A stretch of DNA of 64,000 bases from Bacteroidota bacterium (GTDB lineage: Bacteria > Bacteroidota > JABWAT01). Positions 1 to 9,676 of this stretch are shown here, in pieces. Made by a program: the position numbers and the translations under genes. The notes under the pieces were generated by a model. It saw only the letters and a list, made by a program, of their open reading frames with translations. It was not told the DNA's origin and did not search any database. The stretch spans positions 62,001 through 126,000 of the forward strand of contig JABWAT010000006.1 in NCBI GenBank assembly GCA_013360915.1, written 5' to 3'. The number at the start of each line of letters is the position of its first letter. The stretch's first letter is position 1.

Positions 1-1159
1 AGAAGGAGGATAATTCAACCGGCACGGTGTAATCGGCTTCGTTAAATCCAAGGGTGAATTCTCCAAAGCTGGTCAGACCTGACAGAATGAGGCGATTATA
101 GCTATCGGTGGTTACCGTTACACCACTCTGATTGCTGACAGGCTCCCAGGACGATTCCGGTGAGGCACGCTGAAGCAAAACCAACCGGGAAGGATTCTCC
201 AGTCCTGAAAACTGACTGACATCGATAATGAGACGGTAGGTTATTCCGCTGAGCGATTGCGGGGTTACCGTCCACAGCACATTGGCCAGGCTCGTCAGGA
301 AAATGACACCTTCAGGTGCCTGTCCACTTTCCGGTACCAGTCCGTTTACAGGTCCGATCGTTTTTTCGACCCGCAGAGAACCCGCCCCGCCGGTGTTATT
401 GGTTATATCAAAAACCAGATGATTAGATCCGGGAACCAATCTGGAGGTGTACCCGGCCGGAATGGAGATACCTGTTTTTCCGGAATTTCCCGGGGTGGCA
501 ACAATGACGTCCATAAAGCCAGATGTGTAGGTGGAAGAGGCAGCCGCCTTGCCCCAGATGCGGTAATAATAGGTTGTTGAATCTGTGAGTCCGCTGAGCG
601 AGACAGAGGTGGCATTTCCAGAAAAAACCTGAGTGGCAGAGGTGGGGGTGGAAGGAAATGTGGTTGTTGAACCGTTAACGCGGACATGTTCACTTTGCCC
701 TTTCCACATCAGCGTGAGTTCCGTGCTATTTACCGTATTCGGATGGGCAGAAAAACTGTCTGGGGCTGAAAGCGCCGGAGTGGTGAAGGATTGAACCCCG
801 GAGCGGGTGTACAGGCCATTATCGCCTTTCGCACCCATGGCGTAATAATAGGTGGTGTTGGGCGTTAACGCCGGTGGATTGTTGGCCGTACCGGGGTAGG
901 TACGGGTGACGCTAATATTCTGACCGGTAATTTTGGTAGACTGGTTGCCGGGAATGGTACCGGCCGAGTCAAAAAAACTGGTAGGGGTCAGACCAAGAAG
1001 CACACGGTTAATGGTTGGCGAGCCATTTGCACTGACCGCACCGGTAAAAGTGGCGCCTGTACTGGTGACAGAGGAAACCGCATTCACAACCACGGTTGGC
1101 TGGCCAGAACTGGCTGAAGAGAGAAAGATTAATCCGGTGATGAGGAACCATGTTTTCAT
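1..1159 (-). CDS. Secreted T9SS-type protein with fibronectin-like repeats (3' end beyond the window)
   Basis: An open frame starts at ATG 1159 and runs off the left edge with no stop (386 codons seen). It begins with a signal peptide (MKTWFLITGLIFLSSASSGQ) and continues with fibronectin-III-like stretches containing the TTYYYYAMG and TTYYYRIWG motifs. Near the edge it reads YTVPVELSSF. In secreted Bacteroidota proteins a PVELSSF-type segment usually precedes the last beta-sandwich and the T9SS C-terminal sorting domain, so roughly 150 more residues are expected outside the window. It is on the same strand as the giant protein behind it, but a terminator separates the two. Specific function unknown. 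Confidence 0.8.
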   Translation of the reverse strand, partial: MKTWFLITGLIFLSSASSGQPTVVVNAVSSVTSTGATFTGAVSANGSPTINRVLLGLTPTSFFDSAGTIPGNQSTKITGQNISVTRTYPGTANNPPALTPNTTYYYAMGAKGDNGLYTRSGVQSFTTPALSAPDSFSAHPNTVNSTELTLMWKGQSEHVRVNGSTTTFPSTPTSATQVFSGNATSVSLSGLTDSTTYYYRIWGKAAASSTYTSGFMDVIVATPGNSGKTGISIPAGYTSRLVPGSNHLVFDITNNTGGAGSLRVEKTIGPVNGLVPESGQAPEGVIFLTSLANVLWTVTPQSLSGITYRLIIDVSQFSGLENPSRLVLLQRASPESSWEPVSNQSGVTVTTDSYNRLILSGLTSFGEFTLGFNEADYTVPVELSSF

Positions 1160-1175
1160 GCGTGAGACCTTAAAT

Positions 1176-1205
1176 AAAAAAGGCCCGCTTTTAAACGGGC
1201 CTTTT
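1176..1205 (-). terminator. Rho-independent terminator after the 1786-aa protein gene
   Basis: A 9-bp perfect stem (AAAGGCCCG / CGGGCCTTT) with an 8-nt loop is followed on the minus strand by a run of T. It lies just downstream of the stop at 1222 and upstream of the next leftward gene, so it separates the two secreted-protein genes. Confidence 0.85.
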
Positions 1206-1221
1206 GGTTGATGAAGATGAA

Positions 1222-4200
1222 TTATTTGACCAGGGTCATTTTTCTGATCTGACTGAAGGAACCCGATTCGAGACGATAGAAATAAACACCGCTCGAGAGT
1301 TGCCTTGCATCCAGATCGAAGAAATGGCTTCCGGCTGGTTTTTGTTCGTTTACCAATTCCTGGACTTTCCGACCCAACACATCGTACAGGGACAGATTCA
1401 CCTGTCCGGGGGTTGCAATGGAATAGTTAATCCGGGTGGAAGGGTTAAACGGATTCGGATAGTTTTGCTCCAATGCAAAGACAGCCGGTTTATTGATGAC
1501 GACTTCCAGTACGGAAGAATAGTTAACCGATCCATCCAGATCGACCTGTTCGAGTCGATACCGGAAAGAGCCATTTCCGGGCTTATCGGAAAACTGATAG
1601 GTACGTGGGTCGGTGGTGGTTCCGTTTCCTTGCACGAAACCCACCGATTGCCACGAATCATCGCCGGCAATCTGACGCTGAATGTTGAACCCGGCATTGG
1701 CCGTTTCTGTCCTGGTGGTCCAGTTAAGGGTTACGGTTTGTTGTGTGACCGCCACATTAAAGGTGGCCAACACAACAGGGACAGCCTGATTCACAGTGAT
1801 CAGGATTTCCTCGCTGAATTCGGATGTCTGGAATCCGGCATCAACAGCCTGAACGCTGACCCAGTAGTTTCCATCGGGTACCGAATGGAACGCCCACGAC
1901 CTGCTGCCTGATATCAACCCGTTGGCAGCCAAATAACTGACCCCCGTGATACTATCTGAACCGGCTGGAAACACCTCAATATAGCCACCTTCCCACCCGA
2001 CCGGGCGGACTCTGAGATTGTAAGTCAGACCCTCTGCCGGTGTTTCCTCATCGGCTCCCATGTCGAAACTGACAAACAAGGTATCATAGTTCGAGGTAAC
2101 CAGTACATCGGATGGTGCGGCTGGTCGGGTAACGGAGTGGCCGTATTTGTTCAGGTAAACAGCCAGATAGTCACCGGTCAGAACATCGAGCCGGGAGGGA
2201 GTCTCCACAGGTCCACCATCTGCACTAACAGTGGGTTGCCCGCCAGATTGTCCACGGAAATTACCCAATACTGAAATATCCAGGTCTCCGTCTCCATCCA
2301 GATCACCCAGTGTGAGTTCTCCGTCATAAACCGGATTAAAGATGGTGGAGTCCACAGCAGTAAATGTATCATCTCCGTTGCTGAGGAACAGATTCATGGA
2401 ATAATAATTCTGAGAGACGTACGCCCCGAGATAGACGAAGTCTGCCAGTCCATCATTGTTCAGATCACCGGTTTTGACCGATCCGCGTGCGAGTCCGTTT
2501 GCAGGAACGAAAAGATCGGTGAACGTTTTATCCCCGTTGTTGCGGAACACTTTCAGGTACCGGGTTGAGTTTCCGCCAGCACCATTAAGGACGATATCGG
2601 GATAACCATCGCCGTTAAAATCAGCGAATTCTGCATTGCCGCGATACACGCCAGGGAAGTCTGTTTCAACCAGTTCCCATCCGGTTTCACCACCCACGTT
2701 TTCGAAAAGAAGGGTCACTTCATCGTCGGAAGGGATGATCGCAGAGATAGCTGCTTCTCCACCGCCGCCTCCTCCTCCAACAGAATGATATCCGGTAACC
2801 AGAAGATCCAGATCGCCATCCAGATCAAAATCGGCGGTTGAGATGGAGCCATCATCAATGGCACCAAATGGCAGGAGGGATTGACTGAAGGAGCCGGGTT
2901 CTGTCTGATAATAAATGGCAGATCCATTATTGGAAACGACAACAAAATCCAGAAGCAGGTCATTGTTAAAATCTCCCGTTACCAGATCGGGGTAACCCAT
3001 GGCATAATTATTCTCTGAAACCGGATACACACCGTATCCCTCGCCGGCTATGACGAAGATTCCGATTCCCTCGTTTGTAACGAAAAGAATGTCGGGTCGT
3101 GTATCACCAGTAAAATCGGCTGCCGCAACTGCTTCGGCATTTAGAATTCCGGTGGGAACCGATGTGAAGAAATCCGCTTCCGGAACCTCAGATGTATTAA
3201 TGACGATGTTCAGACCCTCGGTTTCCACCGCATTGGTTTGACCAACAACCGGACCAGACTGACGACCGCCAATCTGAGCACCATCGCCGGTGAAAATCAG
3301 ATCCATCAGTCCGTCCTGAGTCAGATCGGCAGATACCATGCTTTCCCGATTGTTAGTAACACTGGTTGAATAGATGAGTTGGAAGGGGGAAATGAACAGG
3401 CTTCTGGCGAATGATGCCGGCCCTTCAGTGTTTAGGGTATCAACGGAGGCCACGGCTACATAATATTTCATTCCGGCCGGAAGGTTTGTGAACCGGACTT
3501 GTGTGTCGAGCGGATTTCTTTCTTCGGTGAATCCATCCTGAATCCAGGCGCCGGGTTTCGTTCCCAGATAGTAGTGGTAGTATCTGAGAGAATCAACTTC
3601 AACCGGATTCCAGGTAGCAACCAACGTATCGCCATCCATGAACAAGGTTAATCCGGTGGGAGGACCGATCGGAAGTGGTTGGGATACTTCAAATGAATCG
3701 GGAGCTGAAAAACCGGAAGAAGCAAACCCGGCATCGATTGCCTGAACCTGCCAGTAATACTTACCAGGTTCCAGTGAGAACAGGTCGAGGTTGGTTGAAA
3801 ATCCTGCGTTCTGGTAGTCAGGGATGCCGGTGTGACCCACTTCATCGGTCACCACAGACAGGATTTCATTTCCAGTCAGGCTTGCCCCAATCCGGACGGC
3901 ATATTGAAGGCTGTTTGATTTATCATCAGTGGCAGCACCCCATGAAAGTGAAACACGGTTTCCTTCCACTTCAGAGAACAAATCTGCAGGCGATTCAGGT
4001 GATGAGTTAGACCCGGCTAAATCGTTGGCAAACAGGTAATACCCGTTGGCTTCTTCCATATAGGCCGACCCGGTTACCACCACATCGGGTGCACCATCCA
4101 GATTGATATCTCCGGTTGAGATGCGTGAAATATACATATCGGGGAATGGCATATCGGTAAACTTAACAAAGCCATCCATACCGGCATTCAGCCAGATAGC

Positions 4201-6582
4201 GGTTTGTCCCTGAAGGTCGCCACCGATGGTGCCCGACATCATTACGTCGGTAAAACCATCCATGTTGAAATCGGCAACTCCGATTCCCACAGCCGCCATC
4301 GGGTCCGGAAGTTCATAGGTGCTGGGTGCCTGTTCGCGGGAAACCTTGCGTGGTCCTTCCTCTTCGACAAACGCCCGGGTATGAAGAGTAAATCCGCCTG
4401 CCTGATCATTCACACCTACCACCAGCAGACGACCACCATCACCTGTAGATCCCGAGTAAATGAAATCGGGCCACGTATCATTGTTAAAATCGGCTGCTTT
4501 CACATCGCCGAAATGCACGCCGGGAAGAGAAATTCCTGAGGCAGTAAATGATTGTCCTGATTCACTCAGGTAAAGGGCTGCCTGCCTTCCTGTGTAGGCA
4601 TCGCCCTGAGAACCCGTGAACAGAAAATCCTGATATCCATCCATATTAAAGTCCGCAACAGCAATTCCTCCCATCTGCTTGCCCTGAATATCCAGTTCGA
4701 TGGTTTCAAAGCCGGAACCATTGTTGATAAAAAGAAGGAAATTGGGTGTTTCTGAATTGGAAAGCAGAATATCCGTCCGGCCATCACGGTTGAAATCAAG
4801 GACCGCACTGATCGGGTTGTAACCGGTTGGGAAAGTCTCAGATTCAACCAAAACAGGACCCTCTCCACCATTCAGAAGAATCCCGGTGGCATTGAATCCG
4901 TTAAAAAAGATGTCTGTCAGACCATCATTGTTAAAATCGGCAACTTCAAGGGCAACTAACCCATTGGATCCATTGCTGATATCAGTGTTAAACGGCTCAT
5001 AAAAACCACCCTCACCATCTGCCATGGTGACATACAGAAAATCCCCGAAGGAAATGATATCCAGGTTGCCGTCATTATTCATATCGGCCAGTTTTGAGTT
5101 CTGGTGACCGTTACTGAAATCACTGGTTGCCAGGATAAAGGGAAGTGGTTCGGTGGTCAGGGTTCCTGTTCCCGGTTCAACAGTCAGGTAATTGGGTTTA
5201 CCGAAGGATCCCGTCTGATAACTGTACAGCAGAATTGTATAAGTGGTCTCGTCGGTCAATCCGGTTACCACGACCGAATCAGCCGGACCCGAATAAACGA
5301 CCTTTGAATTTCCGATAAAGGGTCCGTTTTCGAAGGATCCCGATGCGTTATAAAACAGACCATCTGATGGAAAATCTGTTAAGGATTCACTGGTGTTCAT
5401 GAGAACAATGGTTTCGGTCCCTTCTGCCGGAGTCCACCGGATGGTGGCAGACCTGCTGGATGGACTGGTCGATAAAAGCGATGGTTGCGTATCCGGTTCA
5501 GTGGGGAAAGTATAAAGGGCCACTTCACCACCGCTGAAAGCCCCCGAATCATTGGTGGCTTCCACCTGATAGAAATATCTGGTATCGGGTGTCAATTCAG
5601 TCAGATCGGCATGGACAGCAAAATACCCGGAATCTGCAAGAGGAGATTGAACAGCAGCTACCGATTCTGTGAGATTTCCTGATTGGGTTCCGTATGAAAA
5701 CTGAACCGTGGTCGGACCGGTGATTGCATAAACATACCCATTTAATCTTGCAGAGGTTTCGGTGACCTGTGTGGCACTACTGGTTTTGGTGGCCACATCG
5801 GAATCAATAATCAGGTTGCGGATTTCATGAAAGGCCGTGAGTCCGCCGTTGGAACCAACCAGAGCAATCCGGAACGCGGATGGGTTCATGACCAGCACGG
5901 ATGATAAATTGCCAATACTGATGATCCGAACAAAGTCATTCTCACCTGCTTTAAGATCGATAAGCAGAGAATCATCTACCGACCATTTAACTCGTATACG
6001 ACGGTTATTCGAGGGATTTCCATCGGTGGGTCGGGAACTTGCATTTCCGAATCCAAGAGGAGTTGATGGTAAACTGCCGGCTGCCAGTGACGACATCGAG
6101 GAAGATTTTGAAGATCGAACCGCCACTGAATGGGCACTTCCGGTAAAGCCAGCCGGGTATGTGCCAGAAATTCCGACTCCCAGAAAGACATTTCCGGGGG
6201 CATTAAAGTAACCGAGATCGCCACCACCGGTGCCTGGGGTGAAAGCGCCATCTGCGGCATCATAAAGAATCAGACTGATTCCGTCAGCTCCCTGGAAATT
6301 GGAAGACCATTCGACGAAATCAAATTCAACGACCAGGCCGGATGAGGCGGAGAAGTCCTGATTCAACCAGGCATATCCGAGTTCTGAATAGTTCCCCCGT
6401 GTCAGGCGAAGCCATCCGCTGCCATCGCTATCGACACCACTGGCTGCGGTAAGGGTGGTATTGTTGCCCAATGTCCAGCCTGGAGCTGTGGTACCCCGGA
6501 AATCCTGAATCACAGGCAACTGGGCCAGTACCTGAATGGCAGCCGTGACGACCAGAAGAAGAAGCGTTAACCGTTTTTTCAT
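1222..6582 (-). CDS. Giant secreted FG-GAP/VCBS repeat protein with lectin-like, Fn3 and T9SS sorting domains
   Basis: This is a 1786-aa surface or secreted protein. The start chosen is ATG 6582, preceded by GGAGG; a TTG 12 nt upstream overlaps that ribosome site and is less likely. Domains in order: signal peptide (about 1-21); an L-type lectin-like sandwich with ADGISLILYDA (about 25-260); two Fn3-like domains (about 265-480); seven FG-GAP repeats with calcium-loop motifs such as DFNNDGLTDI (about 495-835); two more Fn3-like domains; seven further FG-GAP repeats such as DLDGDGDLDI (about 1090-1440); Fn3-like domains; and a C-terminal type-A T9SS sorting domain with NYPNPFNPST and GVYFYRLESG (about 1703-1786). 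A poly-Gly loop lies in the second block. FG-GAP repeats usually form seven-bladed propellers, so two propellers are inferred. A role in adhesion or glycan binding is inference only. Confidence 0.92.
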   Translation of the reverse strand: MKKRLTLLLLVVTAAIQVLAQLPVIQDFRGTTAPGWTLGNNTTLTAASGVDSDGSGWLRLTRGNYSELGYAWLNQDFSASSGLVVEFDFVEWSSNFQGADGISLILYDAADGAFTPGTGGGDLGYFNAPGNVFLGVGISGTYPAGFTGSAHSVAVRSSKSSSMSSLAAGSLPSTPLGFGNASSRPTDGNPSNNRRIRVKWSVDDSLLIDLKAGENDFVRIISIGNLSSVLVMNPSAFRIALVGSNGGLTAFHEIRNLIIDSDVATKTSSATQVTETSARLNGYVYAITGPTTVQFSYGTQSGNLTESVAAVQSPLADSGYFAVHADLTELTPDTRYFYQVEATNDSGAFSGGEVALYTFPTEPDTQPSLLSTSPSSRSATIRWTPAEGTETIVLMNTSESLTDFPSDGLFYNASGSFENGPFIGNSKVVYSGPADSVVVTGLTDETTYTILLYSYQTGSFGKPNYLTVEPGTGTLTTEPLPFILATSDFSNGHQNSKLADMNNDGNLDIISFGDFLYVTMADGEGGFYEPFNTDISNGSNGLVALEVADFNNDGLTDIFFNGFNATGILLNGGEGPVLVESETFPTGYNPISAVLDFNRDGRTDILLSNSETPNFLLFINNGSGFETIELDIQGKQMGGIAVADFNMDGYQDFLFTGSQGDAYTGRQAALYLSESGQSFTASGISLPGVHFGDVKAADFNNDTWPDFIYSGSTGDGGRLLVVGVNDQAGGFTLHTRAFVEEEGPRKVSREQAPSTYELPDPMAAVGIGVADFNMDGFTDVMMSGTIGGDLQGQTAIWLNAGMDGFVKFTDMPFPDMYISRISTGDINLDGAPDVVVTGSAYMEEANGYYLFANDLAGSNSSPESPADLFSEVEGNRVSLSWGAATDDKSNSLQYAVRIGASLTGNEILSVVTDEVGHTGIPDYQNAGFSTNLDLFSLEPGKYYWQVQAIDAGFASSGFSAPDSFEVSQPLPIGPPTGLTLFMDGDTLVATWNPVEVDSLRYYHYYLGTKPGAWIQDGFTEERNPLDTQVRFTNLPAGMKYYVAVASVDTLNTEGPASFARSLFISPFQLIYSTSVTNNRESMVSADLTQDGLMDLIFTGDGAQIGGRQSGPVVGQTNAVETEGLNIVINTSEVPEADFFTSVPTGILNAEAVAAADFTGDTRPDILFVTNEGIGIFVIAGEGYGVYPVSENNYAMGYPDLVTGDFNNDLLLDFVVVSNNGSAIYYQTEPGSFSQSLLPFGAIDDGSISTADFDLDGDLDLLVTGYHSVGGGGGGGEAAISAIIPSDDEVTLLFENVGGETGWELVETDFPGVYRGNAEFADFNGDGYPDIVLNGAGGNSTRYLKVFRNNGDKTFTDLFVPANGLARGSVKTGDLNNDGLADFVYLGAYVSQNYYSMNLFLSNGDDTFTAVDSTIFNPVYDGELTLGDLDGDGDLDISVLGNFRGQSGGQPTVSADGGPVETPSRLDVLTGDYLAVYLNKYGHSVTRPAAPSDVLVTSNYDTLFVSFDMGADEETPAEGLTYNLRVRPVGWEGGYIEVFPAGSDSITGVSYLAANGLISGSRSWAFHSVPDGNYWVSVQAVDAGFQTSEFSEEILITVNQAVPVVLATFNVAVTQQTVTLNWTTRTETANAGFNIQRQIAGDDSWQSVGFVQGNGTTTDPRTYQFSDKPGNGSFRYRLEQVDLDGSVNYSSVLEVVINKPAVFALEQNYPNPFNPSTRINYSIATPGQVNLSLYDVLGRKVQELVNEQKPAGSHFFDLDARQLSSGVYFYRLESGSFSQIRKMTLVK

Positions 6583-6717
6583 ATGTTCCTCCAAACAAAA
6601 AAATCATTACAATATATCATTAGAAGACTATTAATATCCATTATATCCCTTGCGGGTTAATCAAAATTTATTTAATGAATAAATCAGGTGATCCTGGTCA
6701 ATCCGAACTGGTAATGT

Positions 6718-7416
6718 TCAGAAAGTCCAGCTGGCCCCGGCTGATATCTCTGCAGGCGGGTTTGAGTAACGGAATAGTCGGGCGGTTTTTGATCCGAGAA
6801 GGGTCACCTGAGACTGATTAACCGATAAAGCACTGCCTTCACGCAATCCGATAACGGTGACCGATTGGTTTTCTTCGAGAAATTCGAGCAATCGTTGTTC
6901 CCGGGTTTCACCCATGTGGTGATCGGGATGGGCATCGAGATAATGTGGGTTGATCTGGAAAGGAACCAGTCCGATGGCTGTGAAGGAGTCGGGTTGAACA
7001 ACAGGCATGTCATTGGTGGTTTTAATGGTGGGCGCCGCCACGTTTGAACCTGCACTCCAGCCGATGTAGGGTTTTCCGTTCAGCACTTCCTCGCGGATGG
7101 TACTGATCAGATTCCATTGCTGCATGGTTTTCAGCAACCGGAAGGTGTTGCCGCCCCCGACAGCGATGGCATCTGCCTTCCGGATCACCGAGGAGGCTGT
7201 TTCATTTTCCGGGACGTGAAGAATCTGGTAACCCATTGGCTCTGTGGCTGCTTTTACCTTCGAGAGATATTCTCCGGGTTTAATCGTAACTCCCGCATAA
7301 GGGATAAAGGCGATTGTTTTAACACCGGTGCTCAGAAAGTTGCTGATCCAGGGAAGGGCATGGTTCAGATAGGAATCATCCGGATTGGTAGAATTAGAGA
7401 GCAGGAGCAGTTTCAT
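6718..7416 (-). CDS. pepE: Peptidase E (alpha-aspartyl dipeptidase)
   Basis: This cytoplasmic S51-family serine peptidase of 232 aa cleaves dipeptides with N-terminal aspartate. It shows GGGNTFRLL (about 87-95) and the nucleophile elbow GWSAGSN with Ser121. Asp136 and His158 fit the known Ser-Asp-His triad of the Salmonella enzyme with a shift of one residue. Length is normal for the family. It stands alone on the minus strand, with about 30 bp to the next gene (ogt) upstream. Cyanophycinase belongs to the same family, but length and triad spacing favour PepE. Confidence 0.93.
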   Translation of the reverse strand: MKLLLLSNSTNPDDSYLNHALPWISNFLSTGVKTIAFIPYAGVTIKPGEYLSKVKAATEPMGYQILHVPENETASSVIRKADAIAVGGGNTFRLLKTMQQWNLISTIREEVLNGKPYIGWSAGSNVAAPTIKTTNDMPVVQPDSFTAIGLVPFQINPHYLDAHPDHHMGETREQRLLEFLEENQSVTVIGLREGSALSVNQSQVTLLGSKTARLFRYSNPPAEISAGASWTF

Positions 7417-7445
7417 AGACAGTATTCCATAAATGGTGAAAAGTT

Positions 7446-7943
7446 TCAGAGTTCCAGATTCAGCTGAGTGCCTGGGAATGTTTTTGCCTCAAAATCCAGC
7501 AGCCATCTTTTTCGTTCCAATCCGCCTGCATAACCCGTCAGACTGCCATCAGCACCGATAACCCGGTGACAGGGAATCAGGATGGCAATGGGATTCGAAC
7601 CATTGGCTTTCCCAACCGCCCGGATGGCTTTGAGGTTTCCGTATTGCACGGACAACTCTTTATATGACAAGGTGGTTCCGTAGGGAATGCGGGAAAGCAA
7701 ACTCCAGATGGTTTGTTCAAATCCGGTTCCGGCAGGGGAAACCGGAACAGAGAAAACAGTTAATGTACCAGCAAAATAGGCCTCCAGTTCTGTGGCGACT
7801 CGTTGCAGTACAGGGTGGTCTTCTTTCCGCGGGACGGAGGGGGGCTGATCAATAAACGTCAGCCGGAGCAAGGCTTCATCGGTTGCCTCTGCCACCAGCG
7901 GACCCAGGGGCGAAGGAATTACAGCAAGGTGAATAACGGCCAT
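7446..7943 (-). CDS. ogt: Methylated-DNA--protein-cysteine S-methyltransferase
   Basis: A 165-aa DNA repair protein that removes alkyl groups from O6-alkylguanine by suicide transfer to its own cysteine. The active-site motif IPCHRVIG holds Cys125, and the helix-turn-helix/arginine-finger region precedes it (RAVGKANGSNPIAILIPCH). The N-terminal part is the short Ogt/MGMT type without an Ada regulatory domain. The stop of the small membrane-protein gene lies 9 bp before this start, so the two are probably co-transcribed. Confidence 0.95.
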   Translation of the reverse strand: MAVIHLAVIPSPLGPLVAEATDEALLRLTFIDQPPSVPRKEDHPVLQRVATELEAYFAGTLTVFSVPVSPAGTGFEQTIWSLLSRIPYGTTLSYKELSVQYGNLKAIRAVGKANGSNPIAILIPCHRVIGADGSLTGYAGGLERKRWLLDFEAKTFPGTQLNLEL

Positions 7944-7952
7944 AAATGGGAA

Positions 7953-8315
7953 TCAGCCCATCATGAGCACGCCGATGGTGATCAGAGCCGGAAGTCCCTG
8001 TATCCAGAAAATCCGCCGGCTGGCAGACCATCCGCCGTACAGACCTGCTATGAACACACAAGAGAGGAAAAACAGGGCCACATTCGCGGACCAGACGGGG
8101 TCAGAAATGAGCACAGACCAGATCAGGCCGGCCGCGAGGAATCCGTTATACAAGCCCTGATTAGCGGCCAGTACTTTGGTTGGTTCAAAAAGGTCGGGTT
8201 TGAGTGACCGGAAGACTTTTTTGCCGGTGGTGGTCCATGCAAACATTTCGAGCCAGAGAAAGGCCAGGTGTTGCAAGGCGATCAGGAGGATGAGAATGGT
8301 TAAGATGAGTTTCAT
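7953..8315 (-). CDS. DUF1304 family membrane protein
   Basis: A 120-aa protein with four predicted hydrophobic helices. The family signature VLAANQGLYNGFLAAGL lies in the middle and identifies DUF1304, a family without known biochemical function. The start is set at ATG 8315 (MKLILTILILLIA), which opens directly with the first helix; an upstream in-frame ATG at 8393 would add 26 residues without the hydrophobic character of the family. It lies 9 bp before ogt in the same direction. Confidence 0.85.
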   Translation of the reverse strand: MKLILTILILLIALQHLAFLWLEMFAWTTTGKKVFRSLKPDLFEPTKVLAANQGLYNGFLAAGLIWSVLISDPVWSANVALFFLSCVFIAGLYGGWSASRRIFWIQGLPALITIGVLMMG

Positions 8316-8404
8316 GGTCGTAAGGTCGTAACCGGGTCGGGCGAAAGCAACGACCAATTTAAATAGGGACGTAAAGTCGTCTCTCTGCATCATTACCTGC
8401 TTTC

Positions 8405-8478
8405 AACGTGAAGGACACAAAGAGAAATACGAAAAGAACGCAAATGGTCTTATTTGGATGCTAAGACGCAAAGAGAAA
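8405..8478. repeat. Intergenic repeat relic of the 'ACGCAAAGA' family
   Basis: This gene-free stretch holds GGACACAAAGAGAAATACGAA and, further on, GCTAAGACGCAAAGAGAA. Both resemble the words in the elements at 10745-10841 and 16871-17034 (CACAAAG, ACGCAAAG, CTAAGA). The copy seems degenerate and lacks a clear paired second arm. The rest of the space from 8316 to 8549 shows no gene. Confidence 0.45.
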
Positions 8479-8549
8479 TTTGGTCAACAATAGAAGAAAC
8501 TTAGCGGTCTGGCCTTTTTGCTTACCTTTTCATTGTCGTTAAATCTGCA

Positions 8550-8605
8550 TAAAACAAAAGACACCAGGATAGTCCGAATGTTGTATTCAGTTTTCCTGGT
8601 GTCTT
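8550..8605 (-). terminator. Terminator of the arsenic operon
   Basis: On the minus strand a 12-bp perfect stem (AAGACACCAGGA ... TCCTGGTGTCTT) encloses a 24-nt loop and is followed by TTGTTTTATG. It lies 45 bp after the arsI stop codon and fits the end of the leftward ars transcript. Confidence 0.7.
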
Positions 8606-8649
8606 CCATTGTCTCTCCGGGGAGGAGATGCGGATGGTTCGGGTTGGTT

Positions 8650-9045
8650 TTATTTGCAGCAGGTACTTGTTTCTGTCCGGTAGGTCTCCGATGAGCCATG
8701 GGTCAGGAATGCTTCCCAGGTGAGACCTGCAGGATCGGTGATCCATGACTTGGTGCTCTTTGCATAACAGCAAACGGTTTCACCTTCATGATCCGGAGAT
8801 CCTGCCTTTTCAAGTGTTTCCATCAGGTCCGTCAGCTCACCGGCAGTTTCAACCTGAATTCCCAGATGCTCCAATTTGTTTTCAGACCCCGATTTTGAAA
8901 TGGCGAGATTGATAGCCGGGTTGTTTGGCATCCATTTGGCATAATCCGATTTCAGGACGGCAGGTTCCATGCTGAACAACGTGGAATAAAACCGGACGGA
9001 TTCATCGAATGCGGTGGTTTTAATGTGGATATGTAAACGTTTCAT
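8650..9045 (-). CDS. arsI: ArsI/CadI-family metalloenzyme (glyoxalase-fold C-As lyase)
   Basis: A 131-aa vicinal-oxygen-chelate protein, last gene of the ars operon. Characterised ArsI enzymes use Fe(II) and oxygen to split the carbon-arsenic bond of trivalent organoarsenicals such as methylarsenite. Visible residues fit: candidate metal ligands His5, His60 and Glu111, and the vicinal pair Cys92-Cys93 in VCCYAKSTKSW that binds arsenic in the family. The short tail ends STCCK, another Cys pair. ATG 9045 is chosen because AAAGGAGAT precedes it and MKRLHIHIK is the family start. Related CadI proteins respond to cadmium, but the ars context favours ArsI. Confidence 0.88.
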   Translation of the reverse strand: MKRLHIHIKTTAFDESVRFYSTLFSMEPAVLKSDYAKWMPNNPAINLAISKSGSENKLEHLGIQVETAGELTDLMETLEKAGSPDHEGETVCCYAKSTKSWITDPAGLTWEAFLTHGSSETYRTETSTCCK

Positions 9046-9109
9046 TTCAGATCTCCTTTGTAATTGGTTCATCTGTCATGACGATTGAGGTCGAAAAAAG
9101 ACGCAGACT

Positions 9110-9676
9110 TTATTGAAGTTTTTTTTCGTAACGGATTAAGGATCGGCAGGATTTCTTTAAACGAAAATCCACCAGTTTTCCTTCCGGATTGGTATCCACA
9201 TGAAAACAGGTTTCCACTTCTTTTCTGAGCAATTTTCTTCCCCTCTGAACTCTGGACTTGATGGCGGAAACAGACAGATTTTTTTCCCTTGCAATATCGG
9301 CCTGCCCGGATTCCTCCAGATCAGCCAACCGGAGTGCATCGGCGTATTCTTTTGGAAGGCAATTGAGTAATGGTGGAAGATAAACGGCCAGCTGCTCATA
9401 GGAAGAAAAGTCCTGTTCAACAGGCGGATCCATTTCTTCTGTCGGCACAGGCTTATTCTTTCGGTAAAAATCAGTTACCACATTCGAGGCGGTTTGCAAC
9501 AACCATGAAGAGGGATTTCGCAAATCGTTCCTGTCCTGCAGGTGAGCCTTGATCAGGACATCCTGAATCAGATCGGCAGCATCTTCCCGGTTGGAAATCC
9601 GCTTGCGTATATAATTGCGAAGCAAGGGAATTTCGTCCTTCCAGGGTGAGTCGGCAGGTCTTGCGGATTTCATCAT
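9110..9676 (-). CDS. ECF-type RNA polymerase sigma factor, SigZ-like, inside the ars operon
   Basis: A sigma70-family protein of about 189 aa. Region 2 is seen as DAADLIQDVLIKAH and SWLLQTASNVVTDFYRK, and region 4 as SVSAIKSRVQRGRKLLRK. It carries a Cys-containing C-terminal tail (ETCFHVDTNPEGK ... KKSC). Its ATG overlaps the acr3 stop as ATGA, which implies translational coupling within the arsenic operon. SigZ-like ECF factors next to arsenic genes are known in Bacteroidota, but the regulon is not. No anti-sigma gene is adjacent; the paired cysteines might sense thiol stress or As(III), which is inference. ATG 9673 is an alternative start. Confidence 0.85.
   Translation of the reverse strand: MMKSARPADSPWKDEIPLLRNYIRKRISNREDAADLIQDVLIKAHLQDRNDLRNPSSWLLQTASNVVTDFYRKNKPVPTEEMDPPVEQDFSSYEQLAVYLPPLLNCLPKEYADALRLADLEESGQADIAREKNLSVSAIKSRVQRGRKLLRKEVETCFHVDTNPEGKLVDFRLKKSCRSLIRYEKKLQ

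Noticed and set aside
1204-1911. Plus-strand frame of 235 codons
   Set aside because: It is the complement of the T9SS and Fn3 coding part of the giant protein, whose domains are clear.
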